Shown one piece after another: positions 37,015-46,013 of a stretch of 64,000 nucleotides of DNA (within the stretch, counting starts at the first letter, position 1; every line of letters begins with the position of its first letter). The notes under the pieces are model-generated. The model searched no databases, was not told the origin of the DNA, and worked only from the letters and a program-made list of their open reading frames with translations. Origin of the DNA: Pseudoalteromonas luteoviolacea B = ATCC 29581 (GTDB lineage Bacteria > Pseudomonadota > Gammaproteobacteria > Enterobacterales > Alteromonadaceae); contig CAPN01000004.1 of the NCBI GenBank assembly GCA_000333235.1, forward strand, positions 1-64,000. The letters run 5' to 3'. Both the position numbers and the translations under genes were made by a program.

Positions 37015-37878
37015 ATGCGCTTATTTTTGCTTTCACTGATTTTTATTGCTTTTGCTGTTGAGGCAAATACGCTTCGTATTCAAGTGCCATCGGATTATAT
37101 CCCCAAAAAGGGTGAAACTCCGGTCGATATTGGCGCGACTATGTTTAGTCATGTTGCCCGTCTTGTCGAAAACAGTATTGAATTAGAATTTATGCCTGCT
37201 AGTCGTTCTCGTGAATGGCGAGAGTTAAAGAATAACCCTTATGCATGCCTATACAACAAATTAAAAACGAATGAGCGTGAAAAAGACGCCTTGTTTAGTC
37301 ATTACCCGATTGTCGCGTTTCCATCTATTCGCCTCATATCTCATAAATCAGTGCAATTACCTAACAAAATCAATTTCACCGAGTTGCTCACAAAACACTC
37401 GCTAAAAATCGCGGTCGTAAAAGGGAGATCGTATGGCGATAAACTCGATTTGTTGATCAGTCAATTCAAAGACAAACTGATTTTTGCTGAAGGAGCTGAA
37501 GCTGCAATTAATCTGCGAGAGCAAGTCGCCACAGGAAAAGTTGATGGTATTTTGGAATACAGCGAAGTGTACGCGAACCATTTTAATCACCGAGCAGAAT
37601 TACATGATGTGAATTATCATTCTTTGAGTGGTGCTGCGGAAACCGTATTTGGTTACATTGCGTGTGCGCGCAGTCTCCAGGGAAAAATGGCGATTGCAAA
37701 TTTTGATGAGGCCATGCGAAAGCCGGAATTTTTTGACTATATGATCAATATGCATAAGACTGCGTTTGGACCTGCCGAATTTTACTTTTTGAAAGAAGCA
37801 TTAGAAGCGATTTACCAACTGGACAATGCTCAGCCGTTAAATGCCAAACGCGCTCACCCTTATCGGATCCACTGGTAA
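37015..37878 (+). CDS. Periplasmic solute-binding-like protein (SBP_bac_3-like)
   Basis: A 287-residue exported protein (signal about 1-17). It shows the lobe I start LRIQVPSDYI, the LEFMPASRSREWRELKNNPYACLYNKLKT segment and a KGRSYGDKLD turn in lobe II (about 137-146). No transporter genes adjoin. The 'MPASRSRE..L' motif corresponds to the 'MPWARVL..L' motif in the orphan binding protein at 26738, so they are distant paralogues. Ligand unknown. Confidence 0.7.
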   Translation: MRLFLLSLIFIAFAVEANTLRIQVPSDYIPKKGETPVDIGATMFSHVARLVENSIELEFMPASRSREWRELKNNPYACLYNKLKTNEREKDALFSHYPIVAFPSIRLISHKSVQLPNKINFTELLTKHSLKIAVVKGRSYGDKLDLLISQFKDKLIFAEGAEAAINLREQVATGKVDGILEYSEVYANHFNHRAELHDVNYHSLSGAAETVFGYIACARSLQGKMAIANFDEAMRKPEFFDYMINMHKTAFGPAEFYFLKEALEAIYQLDNAQPLNAKRAHPYRIHW

Positions 37879-37951
37879 AAATTAGAACGTTACCACCCCT
37901 TAGTATTTGCGACTATGACGTTAATCGTTCTTTTTAATACCGCTTTGCTAT

Positions 37952-38716
37952 TTGATTACAGAGCAGGCACACTATTGGAAAAGTACAAGCAACGACAACA
38001 TGCTTAAAGAGTCTCTTTCAGTTCGGCACTATGCCCGCGAAATGTGCTCACATCAGCACAGTTATAATCAGCTCGTTTTACCCTTAAATGGCTATCTCGA
38101 TATTGAAGTCGCAAATTTCAAGGGGAAAGTTGGCGTTGGGCAAGGCATTGTCATTATTGCTGATCACCTACATGCATTTCGAGCTCATGAAAATGCCCGC
38201 TTTATTGTTGCTGATCTAAATGCGTTACCGAGCAATCTCCTCGCGTTAACTGTGCCTCTCTTCTCTTTAACCGAACCAATGGTTCACTTCTTGTCGTTTA
38301 TCGAAAAACAGTTACACAGTGAAATCAATGAGAGTTTAGAGCACCACACCCTAACCTTGTTCAAGTCTTTACTCGCTGTGCAGTCGGGCTTGCAAACGTT
38401 CGACAAACGTATTGAACGCGCCATAGTACTCATGAAGCAAGAGTTGAGTTCACCATTGCAAATCAAGCAACTCGCTGCTGTTGCCTGCCTTTCAGCAACA
38501 CAATTCAAATTGTTATTTAAACAACAGGTCGGCTCATCCCCTCATCGTTATCTCACGCAACTGCGTATGGAAAAAGCCAAAGCCTTGCTTCGCCACACAG
38601 ACATGCCAATTCAATTGATTGCTCAGCAAGTAGGCTATTTTGATCATTCTGCCTTTACACGTCGTTTTTCGCTTTCCTTTGGTTACACACCACACATCTA
38701 TACCCAATCTGCTTAA
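37952..38716 (+). CDS. AraC-family transcriptional regulator
   Basis: A 254-residue regulator: an N-terminal cupin-like sensing half (SYNQLVLPLNGYLDIEV, GQGIVIIADHLHAFRAH) and a C-terminal double helix-turn-helix (about 155-254: LQIKQLAAVACLSATQFKLLFKQQVGSSPHRYL, IQLIAQQVGYFDHSAFTRRFSLSFGYTP). TTG 37952 gives TEQAHYWK at the N-terminus, which resembles family members; ATG 38000 is the alternative. It lies upstream of a DMT exporter on the same strand, its plausible target. Confidence 0.88.
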   Translation: MITEQAHYWKSTSNDNMLKESLSVRHYAREMCSHQHSYNQLVLPLNGYLDIEVANFKGKVGVGQGIVIIADHLHAFRAHENARFIVADLNALPSNLLALTVPLFSLTEPMVHFLSFIEKQLHSEINESLEHHTLTLFKSLLAVQSGLQTFDKRIERAIVLMKQELSSPLQIKQLAAVACLSATQFKLLFKQQVGSSPHRYLTQLRMEKAKALLRHTDMPIQLIAQQVGYFDHSAFTRRFSLSFGYTPHIYTQSA

Positions 38717-38806
38717 AAGTGCACGACTTCAGCAAGAATTACGGGCGTTTAGGCAAGGCATTGATTACAGCGAATGGCATTCCCTTGTCAAAATCAATAA
38801 CGCGGC
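38714..38806 (+). repeat. Degenerate dispersed repeat, copy B
   Basis: Begins at the AraC stop and matches 12593-12690 in inverted orientation, with GACTTCAGCAAG at 38725-38736 and CAAAATCAATAAC at 38789-38801. The remainder of the 280-bp gap to the next gene shows no clear gene. Confidence 0.5.
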
Positions 38807-38997
38807 ATAAATACCTATAAAATTTGCCCTAAGGAAACACCACTGCGTTGTAACGCCAATTTAAAAGTTGCTGTGAATTATAAATGGCCATAAATCATTA
38901 CTGCCATGCGAAATACTTCTCTTTCGCCTATTAAACCGTCTTTTCTGCACAATCTGATGTATAAATTAGCGTATGCTGATAATCTGGTTTATTGCAA

Positions 38998-39876
38998 ATG
39001 AGAACAAAATTGATGCCCAATATATGTGGCGGCTTAGCTATCCTGCTTTGGGGGCTTTTGGCAACGATTAGTCTATTAACGCTCGAAATCCCACCATTTT
39101 TATTACTATCAATGTGCTTTTTTATAAGTGCTATGCTCATGGGAGCAAAACAGCTATACCTTGATAAACACATTACAATGCCTTCGCTTACTAAAATACA
39201 ATGGCTAATTGGCATAATTGGCTTATTTGGATTTCACCTCGCCTATTTTTCAGCACTGCGCTTCGCGCCTGCAATTGAGGTCAGTTTGATCGTTTATTTA
39301 TGGCCACTCTTTCTTGCTGTTTTAGTCGCCGATCAGAAAACACGTTTAAAGTCACTGATGGGTGGCACACTTGGATTAATTGGCATTACAACTTTGTTAG
39401 CCGACAAAGTACAACTTAATTGGACAAGTACTATTCTAACTGGGTACGGTCTCAGCATCTGCGCCGCGCTGATCTGGGCGGGTTATTCTTGGTATTTTTC
39501 GACAGCCTCAAACAGCATTAACGACATTGGTTGGCTTAGTGTAGTCGTGTGCTTGTGTAGTTTCGTCACTCACCTAGCTATAGAGCCACAAGAATATCAG
39601 TTCACGTATTCACAGTGGCTTGGTATTTTGTTACTTGGGCTTGGCCCCGTTGGAGGGGCATTTTACTTGTGGGATATAGGCCTTAAACAAGGCAACCGCA
39701 CCCTGTTGGCACTAGGCAGTTTCTTCACGCCAGTGTTGTCAGCGATGGCGCTTGCCAGTGTTGGCCAAAATCCTTGGAGCATTTCTATACTAGTTGCACT
39801 CATCCTTATTGTTGTGGGAGCAATCATTTCAAAAATAGATCTAAAATTAATTAACGTTAAAAGGAAGAGTCTATGA
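38998..39876 (+). CDS. EamA/YddG-like DMT exporter
   Basis: A membrane protein of about 292 residues with ten hydrophobic helices: the start GGLAILLWGLLATIS, FSALRFAPAIEVSLIVYLWPLFLAVL in repeat one and GPVGGAFYLWDIGLKQGN in repeat two. This is the aromatic amino acid exporter (YddG-like) branch of the family. Candidate starts are ATG 38998 and ATG 39013; the latter has GAGA 9 bp upstream. It overlaps csaA by 4 bp. Confidence 0.87.
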   Translation: MRTKLMPNICGGLAILLWGLLATISLLTLEIPPFLLLSMCFFISAMLMGAKQLYLDKHITMPSLTKIQWLIGIIGLFGFHLAYFSALRFAPAIEVSLIVYLWPLFLAVLVADQKTRLKSLMGGTLGLIGITTLLADKVQLNWTSTILTGYGLSICAALIWAGYSWYFSTASNSINDIGWLSVVVCLCSFVTHLAIEPQEYQFTYSQWLGILLLGLGPVGGAFYLWDIGLKQGNRTLLALGSFFTPVLSAMALASVGQNPWSISILVALILIVVGAIISKIDLKLINVKRKSL

Positions 39877-40214
39877 AACCTGCGATTTCGTGGCAAGATT
39901 TTGAAAAAGTTGACCTTCGAGTTGGCACAATTGTAAGTGCTGCCCATTTTCCCGAAGCAAGAAAACCGGCATATATACTGAACATTGATTTTGGTTCAGA
40001 CCTTGGAATAAAAAAGTCCAGTGCGCAGATCACCGCACTCTACGAACCACATGAGCTTGTCGGTAAGCAAGTAATCGCTGTCGTTAATTTCCCGCCAAAG
40101 CAAATTGGCCCTATTATGTCAGAATGTTTAGTTACTGGGTTTCACAATGAGCGAGGTGAGGTCGCCTTAGCAAATGTCGACTTTAATGTTCCTAACGGGT
40201 CGAAATTGCTCTAA
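39873..40214 (+). CDS. csaA: CsaA-type tRNA-binding protein
   Basis: A 113-residue single OB-fold protein of the EMAP-II/tRNA-binding family: DFEKVDLRVGTIVSAAHFPEARKPAYILNIDFG, IKKSSAQIT and VNFPPKQIGPIMSECLVTGF. CsaA is described as a secretion-related chaperone in Bacillus, but the fold is a tRNA-binding one. It is translationally coupled to the DMT exporter. Confidence 0.9.
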   Translation: MKPAISWQDFEKVDLRVGTIVSAAHFPEARKPAYILNIDFGSDLGIKKSSAQITALYEPHELVGKQVIAVVNFPPKQIGPIMSECLVTGFHNERGEVALANVDFNVPNGSKLL

Positions 40215-40230
40215 GCATAAGATGAAATGA

Positions 40231-40276
40231 AAAAGCCAAACATCGAAAGGAGAAGGAAAAGACGTCGATGTTTGGC
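40231..40276 (-). terminator. Terminator of the LruC gene (minus strand)
   Basis: A perfect 12-bp stem GCCAAACATCGA / TCGATGTTTGGC around an 18-nt loop, with a T-run on the minus strand, beyond the LruC stop at 40347. Confidence 0.75.
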
Positions 40277-40346
40277 AAAGGGATAGAAGAGACTGCTCAT
40301 TCCTTGTAATAATTAAGTTGGACGTTTTCCAACTTACCGAAAAGCA

Positions 40347-41885
40347 TTACCAGTTCCAAAAAGCCTTGCTTATTGTGTTCACTTCACCGTCTTTTGGAGA
40401 CAAATACCACGTTTCGTTCGATGATGAAGGTGAAATGGTGTAGTTTAAAAACTGATTGTACGCATTACCTAAATCTGTCCCCTCATAAGGAGGATACCAA
40501 TCGTCCGGAAATATGAGTGCATATGGAAAACCGTTTTCATCTTTGAATTGACTGTCTGCACCAAAGTTAGCACTGCTAGAGATTTGCGTTTGAAAACCCG
40601 ATAAATGCACTTCAAAATTAGTGGGGATGACATGCAGATACGGATCATACGGTGGCGCACTAAATTCTGATAATAAGATTGGAGTATCTAAGTTGACCGA
40701 GAGACTAAATTTTTTACCGAGAACTAAAGCTTGATCCGGCACAGTATTGACGAATGGTGAACCGCTGACAGCCATCATCTGTTTGGTGTTTTTCAACACT
40801 TGAATATTAATTTCACCATTAATGGTTTGTAATTGCGGATAATTTGCGACTTGTTCAGCGGTATTTTCAACAAATAAATTCTTCGTTACGGTGCCTGATA
40901 CTGGAGTATTAGTCGGGATCCTTAAATACCAGTCATGGGTGTATTCAGCGCCTCGCGCTATCATGTAGCCAGTGGCAACAATTGACGTCACCTCGTTTTG
41001 TCTAAGAGATTCATTATAAACAAGCCCCAAACCTACTCGATAACCAATAACAAGGTCATTAAAGTCATAATCGCCTTTGTTTGGGTATTTATCTTCATAA
41101 CTTACAACATAAAAGTTATTATCACTTGGGTAGTAACTCCACGCATCTACCGTTTTTGTCACTTGACTCTTAGCAATGACTAAAGGAGCTTCTTCTACAC
41201 CAGCTTGCAATTTTTCAACAGGCTCAACGTCTTGTATGCTGATGATAGCAATATCTTCTGGGCCATTGGAAAAGTCATAAAACGCCTCGGGATCCCCAAG
41301 CTTCACATTGGTATCAACAAAACGGACTTCTAAGTAAGCACTTGTGACATTTGATAGACTTGGTAACGTTACACCACAAGCTTCGTTGTCAAGTTTCAAT
41401 CGCAACATTGCGCTGAAATCTGTGCCGTACAGATCACTGGCTGTACTCGGGGTAATTAAGTTAGAGCCGGTAGCCCCGAGGAGCGTTGGGTATTCAGTGC
41501 GTGCTGTTTGTCCTTTTAATGCCAACATGCTCGCTGTGTTCGTTGTAAATTTTGAGCACGTAATTTTTGTGCCTGAAAAATCAAAGATTAAATTGGCCTC
41601 AGCCACAGCAACTCCCTGCGTTGACGCTTTTTCTGTCCCGTTTGCTGCCTCATTCACGTCGACAACAAACGCCAAAATCCCACCATGCTGTTCACGAAAA
41701 GCCTGTAATGTCTGGCCATTAATTGGATTTGACGTTTTACTGCTTCGATGAACTTCAAACAAGTTTATCATGCCATAACCTTGGGAAATGTTGTCACGAA
41801 GCATAACTGACTCAAGTTCTGCAAAAGCGGTGGTTGGCAGACCCGCTAGCATCGCTAGAAACGCGAATGATATGGTGGAGTTCAT
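40347..41885 (-). CDS. LruC-domain secreted protein
   Basis: A 512-residue exported protein (signal about 1-22). The LruC signature YEDKYPNKGDYDFNDLVIGYRV lies near residues 263-284, inside a long beta-rich C-terminal region. The family was named from a Leptospira antigen and is widespread in marine bacteria as probable surface or secreted proteins. The N-terminal 200 residues have no motif I recognise. It overlaps the preceding lipoprotein gene by 4 bp, so the two are co-expressed. Confidence 0.82.
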   Translation of the reverse strand: MNSTISFAFLAMLAGLPTTAFAELESVMLRDNISQGYGMINLFEVHRSSKTSNPINGQTLQAFREQHGGILAFVVDVNEAANGTEKASTQGVAVAEANLIFDFSGTKITCSKFTTNTASMLALKGQTARTEYPTLLGATGSNLITPSTASDLYGTDFSAMLRLKLDNEACGVTLPSLSNVTSAYLEVRFVDTNVKLGDPEAFYDFSNGPEDIAIISIQDVEPVEKLQAGVEEAPLVIAKSQVTKTVDAWSYYPSDNNFYVVSYEDKYPNKGDYDFNDLVIGYRVGLGLVYNESLRQNEVTSIVATGYMIARGAEYTHDWYLRIPTNTPVSGTVTKNLFVENTAEQVANYPQLQTINGEINIQVLKNTKQMMAVSGSPFVNTVPDQALVLGKKFSLSVNLDTPILLSEFSAPPYDPYLHVIPTNFEVHLSGFQTQISSSANFGADSQFKDENGFPYALIFPDDWYPPYEGTDLGNAYNQFLNYTISPSSSNETWYLSPKDGEVNTISKAFWNW

Positions 41886-42289
41886 AGCGTTATCTCCTCA
41901 GTAATTTGGGGATCTTGAGGATCGGATGAGAACACATCGATCTTGACGGACTTTATGTGGTTAGGAAGGTGTAACGATAAAGCTAGATTCGAATGTAACT
42001 TTCCGAGATACAAAGCGTTACCATCGTGTGTATAGACTTTTATAAATATCTGCGTACCTTTAAATTGGGCAGTCTTGTCTGGTAACTGAGTCAAATAGGT
42101 TGCAAATTGATTGAACTCGGTTGTCATCGCTACTTCATTGTCTTTGAGCGCTGTACTTTCTGGCTGCGGCTGGGTTGGTACAGTCACCACTGGGGTTTCA
42201 ACCGGCGTAGTTGGGGTTGATGCACTCTCCCCTCCACCACCACAGGCCACCAGCAAGCATGCAGCAAATGTTATGAATCCGTTTTTCAT
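41882..42289 (-). CDS. Hypothetical lipoprotein co-transcribed with the LruC gene
   Basis: A 135-residue protein starting MKNGFITFAACLLVACGGGG, a clear lipoprotein signal with a GGGG retention stretch. A Pro/Thr/Val-rich linker (about 22-50) leads to a small domain of about 80 residues (FKGTQIFIKVYTHDGNALYLG, HIKSVKIDVFSSDPQ). ATG 42289 follows GAGG; a 10-residue longer start is less likely. Family not recognised. The linker suggests a surface-exposed domain partnering the LruC protein. Confidence 0.75.
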   Translation of the reverse strand: MKNGFITFAACLLVACGGGGESASTPTTPVETPVVTVPTQPQPESTALKDNEVAMTTEFNQFATYLTQLPDKTAQFKGTQIFIKVYTHDGNALYLGKLHSNLALSLHLPNHIKSVKIDVFSSDPQDPQITEEITL

Positions 42290-42417
42290 GGTAACCTCGA
42301 TATTGTCGGGATTTACCATTCAACATTCAAAATTCTTACCAAGAAAAAACTAAATAAAGTTCAATTACATAGTAAATGTAGATTCTGAAATTCGCAAAAT
42401 GCAATGCAACATGCAGT

Positions 42418-43335
42418 TCATATTTGCGAACCTAATACACTTAAGATAGGCTCAAGTTCTTTTTTTCTCGGATTGGAAAGCTTTTCCATATTAATTTGCT
42501 CAAGCAATTCCTTCGCTTGTGTATATTGTTGCAGTTCAAAATAAGCTTGTAATAAGCGCATTTGATAAGCAGCTAATATCACTCCGTCGCTCGGCGAGTG
42601 CAGATATTCCACAGCTTCAAGGTAGTAATCCCGAGCAAGAGCATGTTCGCCATGTAATTGAAGCGTTCTTGCCAAATTTCCTAGGGCTATTGAAAGCTTG
42701 TTCGGCGTCCCCATTTCGCGTGCATAAGGTAATGCCAATGTTCGATGATGTATTGCTTTTTCTATATTGTCCCAGGCAAAAAAGACATTCGCAAACTGCT
42801 CGTTTAGTTCATACCAAAAATTAGCATCTTTACTTTTGCCAAAGCGATTTTCTGCCATCAGCAAAATTTGATAAGCTCGTTTTTTATCTCCAAAAACGTA
42901 TTGCATATTTGCCAGTTCAATCACGCGAAGCGGATCACCAAATGCATCGTACATCCCCTCTAATTGCTGCATTGTTTCGTTTGCATAATGCATTGCCCGC
43001 TGCTTATCACCTTGGGCATTAAGGGCCTTTGCAAAATAAAAATTCAATTGAGACGTAAACACAACAGGCAAATCTTTACGTTCAACTAATGGTTCAATTT
43101 CTAAAGCTAATTGCTCAAACATTTGTTTGTCGTAAAAATAATCAAGTTGGTACGATTTGAGCTTTAACCACTCAATGCCTAATGGCTCTGCTTCCATTAA
43201 AGCTTTGTTGATGTTAGCAAGGCAATGCGCATCCGAAAGCTCACCACAGAATTTGTCGTGATCACTGTAGTGTTCAGCTGCCAAAGCTGGGATTGTCATA
43301 AAACAAAATGAAATTATCGCTAGTAGTCGGATCAT
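42418..43335 (-). CDS. Periplasmic TPR-repeat protein
   Basis: A 305-residue exported protein (signal about 1-19) made of tetratricopeptide-like helix pairs (FYFAKALNAQGDKQRAMHYANET, ALGNLARTLQLHGEHALARDYYLEAVEYL, LQAYFELQQYTQAKELLEQ). Arrays like this are often fused to GGDEF domains in Alteromonadales; here the diguanylate cyclase is a separate, divergent gene 260 bp away. A sensory or scaffold role is inferred. Confidence 0.78.
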   Translation of the reverse strand: MIRLLAIISFCFMTIPALAAEHYSDHDKFCGELSDAHCLANINKALMEAEPLGIEWLKLKSYQLDYFYDKQMFEQLALEIEPLVERKDLPVVFTSQLNFYFAKALNAQGDKQRAMHYANETMQQLEGMYDAFGDPLRVIELANMQYVFGDKKRAYQILLMAENRFGKSKDANFWYELNEQFANVFFAWDNIEKAIHHRTLALPYAREMGTPNKLSIALGNLARTLQLHGEHALARDYYLEAVEYLHSPSDGVILAAYQMRLLQAYFELQQYTQAKELLEQINMEKLSNPRKKELEPILSVLGSQI

Positions 43336-43596
43336 AGATTACTGTAGTTGTTATTAAATGTAACCAAACTCAGTCAGTCTAGCCCTATTTACTGAAGTAA
43401 AAATCAGTATTTAGTATTATTTTTTAATAAAAAAATGACATTTAACAATTAAAAAACAGAAAAACACCAAATAAAACACAACTTATTCACTAAGATTTGA
43501 TGCTTTAGGTACACCTAACTCGATGTACACGGCCATTTTTATTTTGTAATTTGCAATTACAACAACGTTTAAATGTTTCCTATACTAAAATAAGAC

Positions 43597-44652
43597 GTGC
43601 ATTTCAAAGTGGAAATTTCGTTGACCCCTGAGCAAAAACTTTCCTCTGTCGAACGGCAAAAAATAGAGATATTAACCAAGGTGGCAACATATTGTTTATG
43701 GCTGCACGTCGCGCTAATTGCCTTTTTTTGGTTCGTTGATGCCCCTTATTTGGCTATGTTAAATCTCTTTAGTGTTGGGGCATGGAGAGCGGGAATACAC
43801 TACTTTTCACAAGACAAAATCGCTTTTGGATTACAAATAGTGTGCCTTGAAGTGTTGGTCCATTCTGTTTGTGTCTGCTTTACCTTTGGTTTGAACTTGG
43901 GCTTTCAATATTATTTATGGGCGATTGCCTGTATTTTGCTAATGGAACAAACGATTCCCCTGTTTCGAGCGATTCTCATGTCGCTCACATTAATTTTTAT
44001 TTTTGCGCTCATGTTAATCGGTTTGCAAACCCCTAATTACGACTTCCCTTATCCTCATGCAGAACAAGTTATTCATGTTACCAATGTATTCTTGAGTGGT
44101 GTACCCATGATCTTTACCTTGGCATACCTACGTGAAATGAGCATAAATTCACGCACAGAGCTAACCGAGATGGCTACCTTAGACCCACTAACAGGGCTGT
44201 ACAATCGGCGCTTTGCAAGCCAACTAATGGATAAACAACGTTTGCATGAACAACATCAAGTAAATGAAATACACTTGGTGATGATAGATATTGACCACTT
44301 TAAAAAGATCAATGACCGCTATGGCCATGCAAGAGGAGACGAAGTACTGAAGAATGTCGCCGCTATTTTACGTGAACATGCACATTCGCCCAATTTTGCG
44401 ATTCGTTGGGGCGGAGAGGAATTCCTTTTGATCCTATGCGCTATGAGTCGAGAAGCACTAATCAATAAGCTAGATGCAATCACTGCAAACATTAAAACAC
44501 AACGATTTTCACGCGAAGATCTCAGTGTAACGGTCAGTTGTGGTGTGTCGCAATGGCAAAGTGATCATCACTTTGAAAAAGCGCTCGCCGCGGCTGATGA
44601 GGCGCTTTACCGCAGTAAAGCCAGTGGCAGAAACGCCATAACGTACTGCTAA
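43597..44652 (+). CDS. Membrane diguanylate cyclase (GGDEF)
   Basis: A 351-residue protein with about six hydrophobic helices (about 28-190) and a C-terminal GGDEF domain (about 195-350): DPLTGLYNRR, MIDIDHFKKINDRYGHARGDEVL, the active-site RWGGEEF and AADEALYRSKASGRN. The catalytic residues are intact, so c-di-GMP synthesis is expected. The RxxD inhibitory site before GGEEF is not present (HSPN instead). GTG 43597 is the assumed start. Confidence 0.88.
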   Translation: MHFKVEISLTPEQKLSSVERQKIEILTKVATYCLWLHVALIAFFWFVDAPYLAMLNLFSVGAWRAGIHYFSQDKIAFGLQIVCLEVLVHSVCVCFTFGLNLGFQYYLWAIACILLMEQTIPLFRAILMSLTLIFIFALMLIGLQTPNYDFPYPHAEQVIHVTNVFLSGVPMIFTLAYLREMSINSRTELTEMATLDPLTGLYNRRFASQLMDKQRLHEQHQVNEIHLVMIDIDHFKKINDRYGHARGDEVLKNVAAILREHAHSPNFAIRWGGEEFLLILCAMSREALINKLDAITANIKTQRFSREDLSVTVSCGVSQWQSDHHFEKALAAADEALYRSKASGRNAITYC

Positions 44653-44694
44653 CGAGCAAATTTACCTGATGTGATGGTCTCCAACCAAGAAAAA

Positions 44695-44721
44695 AGCGAG
44701 CCTCCGAATTAGAGTCTCGCT
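44695..44721 (-). terminator. Terminator of the methylcitrate operon
   Basis: AGCGAG-C-CTC / GAG-T-CTCGCT pairs with one mismatch and has an A-run on the left, i.e. a T-run for minus-strand transcription beyond prpF. Confidence 0.75.
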
Positions 44722-44772
44722 ATGGTATAACTTGATGATGTTTAGATATAAAGCAGATAAATCGCGTTTTTA

Positions 44773-45951
44773 TTAATCAATTACATTAGGGATCCGCACA
44801 TGACCTTCCATTAATACTCGTGCGCTACGGCTCATAATAGCCTTGGTGGCTTGCCATTGACCATTAACCTGTTTCGCTTCTGCGCCCACTCTCAAGGAGC
44901 CAGAAGGGTGACCAAACGTAACAACATCGCGATCGCCACCACCGGCTGCAAGGTTAACCAATGTCCCAGGAATTGCCGCCGCTGTTGCTATCGCTACCGC
45001 TGCAGTTCCCATCATCGCATGGTGCAATTTACCCATAGACAGCGCACGCACATTTAAATCAATGTCAGTCTCATTGATCGCTTTGCCGCTTGACGAGAGA
45101 TAACTTTTAGGTGGCGCTACAAACGCAATTTTAGGCGTATGTTGGCGTGATTCAGCATCTTGCAGATCGGCAATCAAGCCCATCTTAAGCGCGCCGTGAG
45201 CGCGAATGAGCTCGAAACGTGAAAGGGCTTCATTCGATCCATTAATTGCGTCTTGCAGCTCCGTGCCTTCATAACCAAGATCTTCTGCATTAAAGAAAAG
45301 CGTTGGAATACCTGCGTTAATCATCGTCACCGCAAAACGGCCAATGTTTGGCACGTCTAGCGTGTCGACTAAGTTTCCAGTGGGAAACATATCGCCTTCA
45401 CCATCGCTAGGATCCATAAATTCAACCACCACCTCTGCGGCAGGGAAAGTCACACCATCAAGCTCAAAATCACCTGTTTCTTGGACTTCACCATTACTCA
45501 TCGGCACGTGTGCGATGATGGTTTTTTTAATATTTGCTTGCCAGATCCGCACCACAGCAATACCATTTTGAGGTACTCGGTCTTGGTCCACTAAGCCGTT
45601 ATTTATCGCGAATGCCCCAACTGCCGCCGTTAAATTTCCGCAATTACCACTCCAATCAATAAACGGCTTGTCGATAGCAACCTGACCAAACAAATAGTCT
45701 ACATCGTGCTCTGATTGCATACTTTTACTCAAAATCACAGTTTTACTGGTACTTGACGTCGCGCCGCCCATTCCATCGGTATGTTTACCATAAGGATCCG
45801 GACTTCCAATCACTCGAAGTAACATCGCATCGCGCGCTGCTCCAGGTACTTGTGCTGCAGCAGGTAGATCGGCAAGATTAAAAAACACGCCTTTTGAAGT
45901 TCCGCCGCGCATGTAGGTCGCCGGTATTTTCATCTGTGGTTTAAAACTCAT
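44773..45951 (-). CDS. prpF: 2-methylaconitate cis-trans isomerase PrpF
   Basis: A 392-residue diaminopimelate-epimerase-fold protein with PATYMRGGTSKGVFF, DGMGGATSSTSKTVI, DWSGNCGNLTAAVGAF (catalytic cysteine) and GHPSGSLRVGAE. It isomerises the 2-methylaconitate made by AcnD so that aconitase can hydrate it in the methylcitrate cycle. It lies directly downstream of acnD, as in all AcnD-dependent operons. Confidence 0.95.
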   Translation of the reverse strand: MSFKPQMKIPATYMRGGTSKGVFFNLADLPAAAQVPGAARDAMLLRVIGSPDPYGKHTDGMGGATSSTSKTVILSKSMQSEHDVDYLFGQVAIDKPFIDWSGNCGNLTAAVGAFAINNGLVDQDRVPQNGIAVVRIWQANIKKTIIAHVPMSNGEVQETGDFELDGVTFPAAEVVVEFMDPSDGEGDMFPTGNLVDTLDVPNIGRFAVTMINAGIPTLFFNAEDLGYEGTELQDAINGSNEALSRFELIRAHGALKMGLIADLQDAESRQHTPKIAFVAPPKSYLSSSGKAINETDIDLNVRALSMGKLHHAMMGTAAVAIATAAAIPGTLVNLAAGGGDRDVVTFGHPSGSLRVGAEAKQVNGQWQATKAIMSRSARVLMEGHVRIPNVID

Positions 45952-46013
45952 ATTCGTTCCTTTGGCTGTTTGTTTGGCGCTCTAAAACAATACAAGAGCG
46001 CCAACTAATCTAA

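Noticed and set aside
38719..38820. 33-codon GTG frame after the AraC gene
   Set aside because: Looks protein-like, but the homologous repeat copy at 12593-12690 has stops in that frame, so coding is not conserved.
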